Source: JAPLDP01 sp964628285 (GTDB lineage: Bacteria > Bacteroidota > Bacteroidia > Bacteroidales > JAGONC01). From it: a stretch of 15,890 nt of DNA. Location: positions 1 through 15,890 of the forward strand of contig CAZVNP010000061.1 of NCBI GenBank assembly GCA_964628285.1, in the 5' to 3' direction. This document shows positions 1 to 6,920 of the stretch, in pieces; position 1 is the stretch's first letter, and every line of letters starts with the position of its first letter. Made by a program: the position numbers and the translations under genes. Under the pieces are notes generated by a model, which saw only the letters and a program-made list of their open reading frames with translations, had not been told where the DNA came from and did no database searches.

Positions 1-47
1 TCGTTTCCTCGTTTCCTCATTACCTCGTTTCCTCGCTACTTCGTTAC
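1..47. repeat. Degenerate 8-bp tandem array at the 3' end of the MFS gene
   Basis: Successive octads read TCGTTTCC (1-8), TCGTTTCC (9-16), TCATTACC (17-24) and TCGTTTCC (25-32), followed by less regular TCGCTAC and TTCGTTAC units. The array runs into the last codons and stop codon (36-38) of the minus-strand transporter gene, so its final residues V-T-K are written in repeat-like DNA. It may continue beyond the window edge. The ten bases CGTTTCCTCG recur at 6383-6392, in the end of the four-helix-bundle gene. Confidence 0.75.
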
Positions 48-1349
48 ATCTTTCCTGGCATCCAGGACATCTTTTACGAAGAAAGTACTTACCGCTCCCA
101 GGATCATGAATACCCCTGCCATGATCAGGGTTTTCTGCGGATCGTCATGAAAAATATACTGCAAGATCAATCCGCCGAAGATGCCGTTGACGATCTGGGG
201 AACGGTGATGGACATGTTAAACAGTCCCATGAATACGCCCATCTGTTTTGGGGGTATGGAGCTCGCGAGCATTGCATAAGGCATGGCGAGGATGCTGCCC
301 CAGGCAATGCCTATTCCGATCATGGGGATGATCAGCAGCTGGTAAGTCGGGATGATATAAAAGGAGATGAACGATAATCCGCCGATGGTCAGGGCCAGGG
401 CATGGGTGGCCCTGCGACCGATATGTCTTGCCACTTTCGGCAGCAACAGGGCTATGATGGCGGAGACGCCGTTATAGATACCGAAGAGGATGCCGACCCA
501 GTTGCCGGCTTCCTGATAGGCCAGTGAGTTGGCATCCGTAGTGCCGTAAAAATGCTTCGCGACGGCAGGGGTGGTGAAGACCCACATCGAGAACAAAGCA
601 AACCACGAGAAGAACTGCACCAGCAACAACTGCCACATGGTGGAAGGTATCCTGAATTTGGTTTTTTTCTTCTCCGGCTCATGGTTATCATGATAATATT
701 CCGGGGGATACTCCTTAGTTGAAGCGACCGTCCAGATGATGGTCGACAGGAGGATGAAAGCACCGATGTAAAAAGATATGATGACATTGGGCGGCACGAG
801 TCCTTTTCCGGAAGCTTCCATGGCTATGCCGAACCAGTTACTCAGTATATACGGCAGCCAGGAGCCTACCACGGCGCCGATGCCTATGAGCAGGGTCTGC
901 ATGGAGAAACCCAGGGTATGCTGTTCCAGGGGCAGCTTATCCGCCACCAGTGCCCTGAAGGGTTCCATGGAGATGTTAATGGAGGCATCCATGATCATGA
1001 GCAGTCCGCCGCCGATGAACATAGGTGCTATGAAAGTGGCCAGGTGAGGCGCATTAGGCATCAGCACCAGGGCTGTGCTGGTTAATAGTGCCCCGGCCAG
1101 AAAATAAGGACGGCGCCGTCCCAGCCTGTTCCACGTACGGTCACTGAAATAACCGATGATAGGCTGAACGATCATGCCCGTGATGGGCGCCACCAGCCAG
1201 AACCAGCTCAGATGATGGACATTGGCACCGAAGGTCTGCAGAATCCGCGAGGCATTCGCATTCTGCAACGCAAAGCCAAATTGAATGCCTAAAAAGCCGA
1301 AACTCATGTTCCATATCTGCCAAAAACTTAACCGGGGTTTTATTTTCAT
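36..1349 (-). CDS. MFS sugar transporter, SLC45/sucrose-proton symporter type
   Basis: A 437-residue inner-membrane protein with about twelve hydrophobic segments, the full length expected of a major facilitator. It carries two marks of the SLC45/plant-sucrose-carrier branch: the N-terminal stretch GIQFGFALQNANAS (residues 21-34) and the loop 2-3 signature G-x(3)-D-R then GRRRPY (residues 66-82). Known members move sucrose, maltose or other glucosides together with protons. The substrate cannot be read here, and no glycoside hydrolase or SusCD pair lies nearby. The start at 1349 is preceded by a candidate Bacteroidota -7 element at 1376-1383, so the gene is probably transcribed alone although smpB lies upstream on the same strand. 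Its stop codon sits inside a short tandem array. Confidence 0.9.
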   Translation of the reverse strand: MKIKPRLSFWQIWNMSFGFLGIQFGFALQNANASRILQTFGANVHHLSWFWLVAPITGMIVQPIIGYFSDRTWNRLGRRRPYFLAGALLTSTALVLMPNAPHLATFIAPMFIGGGLLMIMDASINISMEPFRALVADKLPLEQHTLGFSMQTLLIGIGAVVGSWLPYILSNWFGIAMEASGKGLVPPNVIISFYIGAFILLSTIIWTVASTKEYPPEYYHDNHEPEKKKTKFRIPSTMWQLLLVQFFSWFALFSMWVFTTPAVAKHFYGTTDANSLAYQEAGNWVGILFGIYNGVSAIIALLLPKVARHIGRRATHALALTIGGLSFISFYIIPTYQLLIIPMIGIGIAWGSILAMPYAMLASSIPPKQMGVFMGLFNMSITVPQIVNGIFGGLILQYIFHDDPQKTLIMAGVFMILGAVSTFFVKDVLDARKDVTK

Positions 1350-1375
1350 AAGAGAGAGATTAGAATTGCTGTCTG

Positions 1376-1383
1376 CAAATATA
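1376..1383 (-). promoter_or_regulatory. Candidate -7 promoter element for the MFS gene
   Basis: On the minus strand this reads TATATTTG, an exact match to the Bacteroidota sigma-ABfr -7 consensus TAnnTTTG. It ends 26 bases before the ATG at 1349. No convincing TTTG -33 box is found at the usual distance. Confidence 0.5.
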
Positions 1384-1430
1384 AAAAAGACAGGATTCGT
1401 TAATAAATTTTGTTATGGATTATGGAGAAG

Positions 1431-1497
1431 ATTCCTGCTTTCGCAGGGATGACGGGTGCCGGGATAGAATGGTTCACTGCTTCCGCAGGGATGACAC
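1431..1497. repeat. Two copies of a short hairpin repeat between smpB and the MFS gene
   Basis: Copy one contains CCTGC-TTTC-GCAGG (1434-1447) followed by GATGAC. Copy two contains CTGC-TTCC-GCAG (1477-1488) followed by GGATGAC. The copies are about 43 bases apart in the same orientation. Each can fold into a 4-5 bp stem with a four-base loop. They resemble the dispersed intergenic GCAGGGATGAC elements found in many bacterial genomes. With no T tract they are poor intrinsic terminators, although they lie just after the smpB stop. Confidence 0.6.
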
Positions 1498-1950
1498 TCA
1501 CCCCTCATTCTGCCTTTCCCCCTCGCGTTGAAAGTCTTTCTTCTTTATCGCCTCTCTTTTATCATAGGCATGCTTTCCCCGGGCCAGGGCGATGTCGAGT
1601 TTGGCGAGACCTTTCTCGTTGATATACAGTTGTATCGGTATAATGGTGAAGCCTCTCTCCTTAACTTTGCTGGCCAGTTTACGCAATTCACGCCGTGTCA
1701 GCAACAGTTTCCGGTCGCGCTTGGGTTCATGGTTATAATGGGTCCCATGGGCGTACTCGGCAATGTGCATGTTCTTGACAAACAGCTCGCCATTTTCAAA
1801 GTCACAGTAGGAATCGGTCAGGCTGACCTTGCCGGCCCTGATCGATTTGATCTCTGTGCCGGTGAGCTGGATACCGGCAGTATATTGTTCGAGCAGAAAA
1901 TATTCGAATGACGCCTTCCTGTTTTTTATGGTGATGATCGCATTTTCCAT
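1498..1950 (-). CDS. smpB: SsrA-binding protein SmpB
   Basis: A 150-residue SmpB, the usual size. SmpB binds the tRNA-like domain of tmRNA and brings it to stalled ribosomes for trans-translation. The family pattern is clear: an N-terminal NRKASFEYF segment, the TGTEIKSIRAGKVSLTDSY block, then AHGTHYNHEPKRDRKLLL and the region from KERGFTIIP to LDIALARGKHAYDKR. The basic C-terminal tail (about residues 130-150, KREAIKKKDFQRE) is the part known to enter the mRNA channel. The start at 1950 lies 26 bases after the stop of the upstream YggS gene, so the two are probably co-transcribed. The tmRNA gene itself is not in the window. Confidence 0.97.
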   Translation of the reverse strand: MENAIITIKNRKASFEYFLLEQYTAGIQLTGTEIKSIRAGKVSLTDSYCDFENGELFVKNMHIAEYAHGTHYNHEPKRDRKLLLTRRELRKLASKVKERGFTIIPIQLYINEKGLAKLDIALARGKHAYDKREAIKKKDFQREGERQNEG

Positions 1951-1976
1951 GGGGTGATTTACTTATGGAACAATGA

Positions 1977-2678
1977 TCAGTAATCATGTGATGCTGAAGG
2001 ATGGCTCTCTCCAAAGATGACCGTGCCGAGGCGCACCATGGTGCTGCCCTCTTCAATGGCGATGCCGAAATCGCCCGACATACCCATGGATATCTCACGG
2101 AATGCCGGTTTGTCACTGAAATATTTTTCTTTCAGCTCGATGAATATCTCTCTGAGCCCTCTGAATTCCTCCCGTATTTTGTCCCTGTCGTCAATGAACG
2201 AGGCCATTCCCATGACACCCTGGATGGAGACGTGGTTGAATGCTTGATAGTCATTGGAAGTGAGCAGGGCTTCAGCCTCTTCGTATGACAATCCGAATTT
2301 GGTCTCCTCACGTGCTATATGAAACTGCAGCAGGCAGGGGATCATCCGTTTGTATCTGGTGGCCTGCTTGTCGATCTCGGCGAGCAGCTTCAGACTGTCG
2401 ACGCTTTGTATCAGACTGATAAAGGGTGCGATGTATTTGACCTTATTGGATTGAAGATGACCTATCAAATGCCATTGTATATCGCGGGGCAGCAAGGGTT
2501 GCTTGCTCATCAGCTCCTGCACCCTGTTCTCGCCGAAGAGACGGTGACCGGTGTCATAGGCTTCCATGATTTCCCGTGTGCCATGCAGTTTGGAGACAGC
2601 AATGAGCTTGACTGCAGGAGGCATGAGATCCCTGATGCGACCAATATTCTCTGTGATTGACATGGATGGCTGTTGCAA
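1977..2678 (-). CDS. yggS: YggS/PLPBP-family pyridoxal-phosphate-binding protein
   Basis: A 233-residue single-domain TIM-barrel PLP protein with no known catalytic activity. The family handles PLP homeostasis and influences amino-acid and keto-acid pools. Visible motifs are the PLP lysine in IAVSKLHG (Lys30), FGENRVQE (48-55), HLIGHLQSNK (70-79), ISMGMSGDF (196-204) and the phosphate-binding GSTMVRLGTVIFG (211-223). An in-frame ATG at residue 6 (codon beginning at 2663) is an equally good start and would give 228 residues; the sequence does not decide. It is the first gene of a probable two-gene unit with smpB and is divergent from the LTA-synthase-like gene across an 86-base gap. Confidence 0.95.
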   Translation of the reverse strand: MQQPSMSITENIGRIRDLMPPAVKLIAVSKLHGTREIMEAYDTGHRLFGENRVQELMSKQPLLPRDIQWHLIGHLQSNKVKYIAPFISLIQSVDSLKLLAEIDKQATRYKRMIPCLLQFHIAREETKFGLSYEEAEALLTSNDYQAFNHVSIQGVMGMASFIDDRDKIREEFRGLREIFIELKEKYFSDKPAFREISMGMSGDFGIAIEEGSTMVRLGTVIFGESHPSASHDY

Positions 2679-2728
2679 CTGCTTGATGTTGGATCCAAAA
2701 AATAATCAGACCAAATGTAAGCATTTTA

Positions 2729-2736
2729 TAATTTTG
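2729..2736 (+). promoter_or_regulatory. Candidate -7 promoter element for the LTA-synthase-like gene
   Basis: TAATTTTG matches TAnnTTTG exactly and ends 28 bases before the ATG at 2765, in the gap between divergent genes. A -33 TTTG at normal spacing is not evident. Confidence 0.5.
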
Positions 2737-2764
2737 TCGGCCTGGAATTATATGGCAAGACACT

Positions 2765-4630
2765 ATGAAGAAAATCCTGGTCAATATTATTCTGCAGTTT
2801 CTTTTCTGGCTTTGCATCTTTGCCCTGGCCCGTGCCATTTTCCTGGTCTATTACTGGACGCTGCTGCGTGAAGAACATACCGGTTTTCTGCACACCATGG
2901 CTTCTTTCTGGTATGCTCTTAAGCTGGATGCAGCGACAGCCTGCTACCTGCTGGTTTTCCCTTTCTTTCTGCTGGTGGTACAATCCATCTTCAGTCCTTC
3001 CTGGCTGAATGTCCTTCATAAGGTGTACACGGCCATTGTCCTTTTTATCTTTACCTTGATCACCACAGCCGAGCTGGGTATCTATTTTGAATGGAAGACC
3101 AAGCTGCATTACAAAGCACTGATGTATTTTGCTCACCCCTCGGAAATCTATAACTCAACCGAAACGTCTACTTTCTTTCTTCTTCTCGGCATTCTGGCCT
3201 TTCAGTTCCTTTTGGGTCTGTTCCTTTATCTGAAGGTCTTTTTCGTTCCGGTCATCAAAATAAAACGTCATTATTTATTTTCTTTTCTTTTTCTAATCAT
3301 CACCCCCGTCCTGTTATTTATCGGTGCCAGGGGAGGCATACAACCCATTCCCATCAACCAGAGCGAGAGTTATTATTCGCAGCATAATATCCTGAACCTG
3401 GCTGCAACTAACTCTGCCTTCAATCTTTATATCAGCTTTTATGAAAATCACAAGAATTTCGGGAAAAATCCATTCCTTTTTTATGATATGGCCGAGGCTG
3501 AAGAAACAGTCAAAAAGCTTTACGCAGTTCCTGTCGATACCGCTGTTCATGTTCTAAAAACAAGCCGGCCCAACATCGTCCTGTTGATCATGGAGAGCTG
3601 GTCGGCCGATCTGATCCGGACACTGGGGGGTGACACCGCGATAACACCTGCGTTTCATGAGCTGGAGAAGAATGGCATTTTGTTCACAAATATTTACGCC
3701 AGCGGTACCCGTTCCGAGCAGGGCATGGGGTGCATCTTCAGCGGATTCCCGGCTCATCCGATCTCTTCCATCACCGTCCAGCCCGATAAGTATGTCCACC
3801 TGCCCAGTCTGACACGTGTTCTTCATAACCAGGGTTATACCACCTCTTATTATTTTGGCGGGCAGCTGATATACGGTAACATCAAGAGTTATATCATCTG
3901 GAACGGCTTCGACAGGGTGAAAGAGATCTATGACTTCAGCGACACCCTGCCCAGGGGTAAGCTGGGCATCCATGACCAGTATACCTTAGCGCAGCAGATA
4001 AGAGACCTCAATTCCGAGAAACAGCCTTTCTTTTCAGCCCTCTTCACCCTCAGCACCCATTCGCCTTTTGACATGCCCCTGGCGGAAAAAACCGACTGGG
4101 GTTATAGCGACAACATTAACGATTACCTTAACTCAGCTCATTATACCGATCATTGCCTGGGTGATTATTTCAGGCAGGCGGCCAAAGAACTTTGGTATGA
4201 CAGCACCCTTTTCATCATTGTGGCCGACCACAGCCATTATTCCCAGAAAAACTACAGCTATTTCTCCCCTCCGTACCATAAGATACCTTTGTTGTTTTAC
4301 GGTAATGTCATCAAAGACGAATATAAAGGCACCACCTGTAACAGGGTGGGTTCCCAGGCCGACATTGTGGCCACTCTTTTACCCCAGCTTGGTTTGGATA
4401 CTTCGGTTTTTCACTGGAGTAAAAACCTGCTGGATCCTTACACACCTCAATTTGCTTATGTGGCTTTCGAAGAAGGTATTGGCTGGATAACCCCGGAGGG
4501 ATATTTCTTTTATGATAGCAGAATGAATCACTATTATTGTAAGGAAATAAAGGCAGCCGATGAAAGCAGAATCATTAAGGATGGAAGATCATTTTTACAG
4601 GTCTTATTTCAGGAATATATGGATCATTAG
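2765..4630 (+). CDS. LTA-synthase-like membrane phosphoglycerol/phosphoethanolamine transferase family protein
   Basis: A 621-residue protein with about five N-terminal membrane helices (roughly residues 5-30, 58-77, 87-107, 135-158, 168-188) and an exported sulfatase-fold domain from about residue 265. The LtaS active-site pattern is intact: a metal ligand in NIVLLIMES (Glu277), the nucleophile in SGTRSE (Thr315), HSPF (His432) and VADHSH (Asp488, His489). In Firmicutes this family polymerises glycerol phosphate on a glycolipid. In a Gram-negative phylum the likely role is transfer of phosphoglycerol or phosphoethanolamine from a phospholipid head group to a lipid or glycan on the periplasmic side, but acceptor and donor cannot be read. 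No lipid A or polysaccharide genes adjoin it. The ATG at 2765 begins the first membrane helix (MKKILVNIILQFLFW). Confidence 0.9.
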   Translation: MKKILVNIILQFLFWLCIFALARAIFLVYYWTLLREEHTGFLHTMASFWYALKLDAATACYLLVFPFFLLVVQSIFSPSWLNVLHKVYTAIVLFIFTLITTAELGIYFEWKTKLHYKALMYFAHPSEIYNSTETSTFFLLLGILAFQFLLGLFLYLKVFFVPVIKIKRHYLFSFLFLIITPVLLFIGARGGIQPIPINQSESYYSQHNILNLAATNSAFNLYISFYENHKNFGKNPFLFYDMAEAEETVKKLYAVPVDTAVHVLKTSRPNIVLLIMESWSADLIRTLGGDTAITPAFHELEKNGILFTNIYASGTRSEQGMGCIFSGFPAHPISSITVQPDKYVHLPSLTRVLHNQGYTTSYYFGGQLIYGNIKSYIIWNGFDRVKEIYDFSDTLPRGKLGIHDQYTLAQQIRDLNSEKQPFFSALFTLSTHSPFDMPLAEKTDWGYSDNINDYLNSAHYTDHCLGDYFRQAAKELWYDSTLFIIVADHSHYSQKNYSYFSPPYHKIPLLFYGNVIKDEYKGTTCNRVGSQADIVATLLPQLGLDTSVFHWSKNLLDPYTPQFAYVAFEEGIGWITPEGYFFYDSRMNHYYCKEIKAADESRIIKDGRSFLQVLFQEYMDH

Positions 4631-4649
4631 CTGTAGCCCCTAGCCCAGG

Positions 4650-4672
4650 CCTTCCCCCAATTTGGGGGAAGG
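4650..4672. repeat. 23-base palindromic hairpin
   Basis: Perfect 11-base arms (CCTTCCCCCAA and TTGGGGGAAGG) flank a single central base; a practical fold is a 9-bp stem with an AATTT loop. It lies 20 bases after the stop of the LTA-synthase-like gene. It could slow or end transcription, but no T run follows, so an intrinsic terminator is not assured. CCTTCCCCC/GGGGGAAGG palindromes of this kind are common dispersed intergenic repeats. Confidence 0.7.
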
Positions 4673-4708
4673 GAGCTGCGAGATGCAGGATACAGGTAAA
4701 GAATTTGA

Positions 4709-4716
4709 TATATTTG
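4709..4716 (+). promoter_or_regulatory. Candidate -7 promoter element for the winged-helix gene
   Basis: TATATTTG matches TAnnTTTG and ends 45 bases before the ATG at 4762. It overlaps an in-frame upstream ATG at 4705, which argues that translation starts at 4762 rather than there. Confidence 0.45.
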
Positions 4717-4761
4717 GTTCAATTGAGATATAAAGCAAGATCCCTAATTAAGATTAATCAT

Positions 4762-4944
4762 ATGGATATAAAAGATTTGGTTTTCAATGTGTTGGTGAAC
4801 TCTCCGACACCTCTTAAGTCACAGGAAATAGCCGATAAAGCTGGCATTGAGAAAAAAGATGTCGACAAGGCAATAAAAGCGCTTAAAGCCGAGGATAAGA
4901 TCATATCTCCCAAAGTGTGCTTTTATTGTGTTAAGAAAAATTGA
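4762..4944 (+). CDS. Small stand-alone winged-helix protein
   Basis: A 60-residue basic protein starting MDIKDLVFNVL. Its pattern is that of a bare winged helix-turn-helix: helix 1 (about 2-12), SQEIADKAGIEKKDVDKAIKALKAEDKI (about 20-47) as the helix-turn-helix, and a short wing ending SPKVCFYCVKKN. Small proteins of this form are common in Bacteroidota; their targets are unknown. An in-frame ATG at 4705 would add 19 residues (MIYLVQLRYKARSL...) that do not look like the family, and a putative -7 element overlaps that codon, so the later start was chosen. The gene appears to be its own transcription unit; nothing nearby identifies a target. Confidence 0.75.
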   Translation: MDIKDLVFNVLVNSPTPLKSQEIADKAGIEKKDVDKAIKALKAEDKIISPKVCFYCVKKN

Positions 4945-4995
4945 ATTGTGTTTCAATGCGGTTGAGGTCGTACCAAAACACTTTTTTCTTTTTTT

Positions 4996-5037
4996 AACCG
5001 CAGGGGGCGCCGCAGAGGAGGCGCAGAGATCGCAGAG
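4996..5037. repeat. CGCAGAG tandem repeat element
   Basis: After a T-rich run, the segment holds CCGCAGG (4998-5004) and then CGCAGAG at 5011-5017, 5022-5028 and 5031-5037, spaced 9-11 bases apart. It resembles the intergenic AACCGCAGAGnCGCAGAG elements scattered through many environmental bacterial genomes. It lies between the convergent winged-helix and DUF1015 genes. I see no promoter or gene in it. Confidence 0.65.
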
Positions 5038-5074
5038 TGACTCAACCAGTTTACTTTTAGGCGATTGCTGAAAG

Positions 5075-5102
5075 CTTGTAACTCGCAACTCGTAACTCAG
5101 AT
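5075..5102. repeat. Heptad tandem array at the DUF1015 stop codon
   Basis: Exact 7-base units CTTGTAA (5075-5081), CTCGCAA (5082-5088), CTCGTAA (5089-5095) and a divergent CTCAGAT (5096-5102). The last unit contains the minus-strand stop codon TGA (5099-5097). The minus-strand phrase GTTGCGAGTT recurs on the plus strand at 7905-7914 in another array. Confidence 0.7.
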
Positions 5103-6350
5103 CTTCTCCAGCAGATGCACCACCAGTCCGCTGCGCAGTTTCGGTTCGAACCAGGTGGTCTTGGGCGGCATGATGTTGCCTGAGTCGGCGATGGCGATCA
5201 GCTGTTTCATCGATACGGGGAAGAGTGCAAAAGCCGCCGTCATCTCACCGCTGTCAACACGTTTCCTCAGTTCGCCGAGGCCTCTGATGCCCCCGACAAA
5301 ATCGATCCGGTTGGAGGTCCTGAGGTCTTTAATTTCAAGGATGTCGTCGAAGACCAGTTTCGACAATATGGTGACATCCAGCCCGCCAATGGGATTGTGG
5401 TCATCATAGGTTCCGGGTCTGGCTGTGAGCGAATACCATTTGCCTTCGAGGTAAAGGCCGAAGTTATGCAATCGTTGGGGTTTGTATGTTTCGCTGCCGG
5501 TCTCATGGATATCGAAGACCTTTTGGAGGCGTGACCTGAATTCCGGCGGCGTCATTCCGTTGAGGTCCTTGACCACCCTGTTGTAATCAATAATGGTGAG
5601 CTGGTTATCAGGGAAATGAACGGCCAGGAAATAGTTATATTCTTCATCACCCCGGTGGCGGGGGTTGTTCATTTTTTTTTCATTTCCAACCAGGGCGGCG
5701 GCGGCCGTGCGGTGATGACCGTCGGCGACATAGATGGCCGGGATGTTGCCGAAAAGGCGTATCAGGGTTTGTATGACGGCCTCATCGCTGATGACCCAGA
5801 AATGATGCCCGATCCCATCGGCAGAGACGAAGTCGTACACAGGTTGCTGCCCGCTGACGATGGCGGCGATGATTTCATCGATCTCTTTCACGGCGGGATA
5901 ACTGAAAAACACCGGTTCCATATTCGCATTGGTGATGCGTACATGCTTCATCCGGTCTTCTTCTTTATCTTTACGTGTCAGCTCGTGTTTTTTAATGACT
6001 CCGTTCATATAGTCTTCCACGGCGGCACAGCCTACCAGACCGTACTGTGTCTTACCGTTCATGGTTTGGGCGTAGATGTAAAGGTTCTCCTTCGTATCGG
6101 GCACCAGCCATCCTCTTTTACGGAAGAGCTCAAAATTTTCACGGGCTTTATCGTATACCTGTTGGGAATGGACGTCGATGCCTGGGGGAAGGTCTATTTC
6201 AGGTTTGATGATGTGCAACAATGAATAGATGTTCCCGTCGGCCTCTATCCTGGCCTCTTCCGAATTCAGCACGTCATAGGGTCGTGATGCCACCTGCTCT
6301 GCCAGTGCCCTGGGTGGCCTCAACCCCCTGAAAGCCTTTAATATCGCCAT
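5097..6350 (-). CDS. DUF1015 family protein
   Basis: A 417-residue cytosolic protein covering the whole DUF1015 family. Recognisable features are the N-terminal FRGLRP with PYDV (residues 24-27), a KHELT segment (121-125) and the hallmark VADGHHRTAAA block (208-218). No biochemical function is established for the family. It regularly accompanies serC and serA in Bacteroidota, as here, so a role near serine or one-carbon metabolism is a guess from context. The start ATG at 6350 lies 26 bases after the stop of the four-helix-bundle gene, so the two are probably read on one transcript with serC and serA. Its stop lies in a heptad repeat array. Confidence 0.93.
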   Translation of the reverse strand: MAILKAFRGLRPPRALAEQVASRPYDVLNSEEARIEADGNIYSLLHIIKPEIDLPPGIDVHSQQVYDKARENFELFRKRGWLVPDTKENLYIYAQTMNGKTQYGLVGCAAVEDYMNGVIKKHELTRKDKEEDRMKHVRITNANMEPVFFSYPAVKEIDEIIAAIVSGQQPVYDFVSADGIGHHFWVISDEAVIQTLIRLFGNIPAIYVADGHHRTAAAALVGNEKKMNNPRHRGDEEYNYFLAVHFPDNQLTIIDYNRVVKDLNGMTPPEFRSRLQKVFDIHETGSETYKPQRLHNFGLYLEGKWYSLTARPGTYDDHNPIGGLDVTILSKLVFDDILEIKDLRTSNRIDFVGGIRGLGELRKRVDSGEMTAAFALFPVSMKQLIAIADSGNIMPPKTTWFEPKLRSGLVVHLLEKI

Positions 6351-6376
6351 AGTTCAAATGATGTTGCCGGGAATTG

Positions 6377-6808
6377 TCACTCCGTTTCCTCGTCAGTGTC
6401 CCTGTGATTGCCGTTTTTCTTGCCGTTGCCTCTTTGCAGCGAGCCTATCAGGGCACCGACCATTTTTGTCATCTCCTGAAGATGTTCCCGTGATTCCTCT
6501 TCCTGATCGTCGTCAAAATAACCGGCCATTTTAGCCAGGGAGGTAAACACCACACATTCCCTGATGGCTGTCTTGGATTGTTTAAGATGAACGACGAACT
6601 GACTACGGCCACGTGAGGATCCTTCAGCAATATTTAATGCAATAGCGGCCGATGCGTTTAAGAATTTTGTCGCGAGAGAAACGGAGTCACTGGCCGGGAA
6701 AGATCGGGTGACCTGATGAACCCAGTTGACGTACTCAAGAGATTTATGATAGACCCTCAAATCTTCAAATCTGAAGAATGATGTGTTGTGGCCGATTTCG
6801 GATTCCAT
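6377..6808 (-). CDS. Four-helix-bundle protein of the 23S rRNA intervening-sequence (S23/IVP) family
   Basis: A 143-residue protein. The family signature is clear: FRFEDLRVYHKSLEYVNWV near the N-terminus and ALNIAEGSSRGRSQF (residues 57-71) at the helix 2 start. First seen as proteins encoded in intervening sequences of 23S rRNA genes, members are now mostly stand-alone genes thought to bind nucleic acid; the function is unproven. It sits between serA and DUF1015 in the same direction, an unusual position that suggests insertion into the cluster. The tail after about residue 126 (RGNGKKNGNHRDTDEETE) is low-complexity and hydrophilic. Its DNA shares the ten bases CGTTTCCTCG with the array at the left window edge, so the C-terminus may have grown out of repeat DNA. 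A near-match to a -7 element (CATCTTTG on the minus strand, 6852-6859) lies upstream. Confidence 0.9.
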   Translation of the reverse strand: MESEIGHNTSFFRFEDLRVYHKSLEYVNWVHQVTRSFPASDSVSLATKFLNASAAIALNIAEGSSRGRSQFVVHLKQSKTAIRECVVFTSLAKMAGYFDDDQEEESREHLQEMTKMVGALIGSLQRGNGKKNGNHRDTDEETE

Positions 6809-6920
6809 GATTTAATGATTTAAATGTGATTATAGAACATACAAGTGCAAAGATGACGACAGGATATGCGGTTTACCACAGAACCTGTTGTTTGATCTGA
6901 TTTCGTTAAAAAAGTAGTGT

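Noticed and set aside
2726..3136. Minus-strand open frame opposite the start of the LTA-synthase-like gene
   Set aside because: Its composition is low-complexity and it is antisense to clear membrane helices, so it is a shadow frame.
4650..4672. Intrinsic terminator of the LTA-synthase-like gene
   Set aside because: The hairpin is strong but followed by GAGCTGCG rather than a T run, so it is listed as a repeat only.
4705..4761. Upstream start for the winged-helix protein
   Set aside because: The extra residues are not family-like and a -7 element (4709-4716) overlaps the upstream ATG.
4996..5037. Possible CRISPR array
   Set aside because: Units are 7-11 bases with no 25-40 base repeats or unique spacers, and no cas genes are near.
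5616..6224. Long plus-strand open frame of 202 codons
   Set aside because: It lies fully antisense to the DUF1015 gene, has no family resemblance, and the minus-strand frame shows clear conserved motifs.
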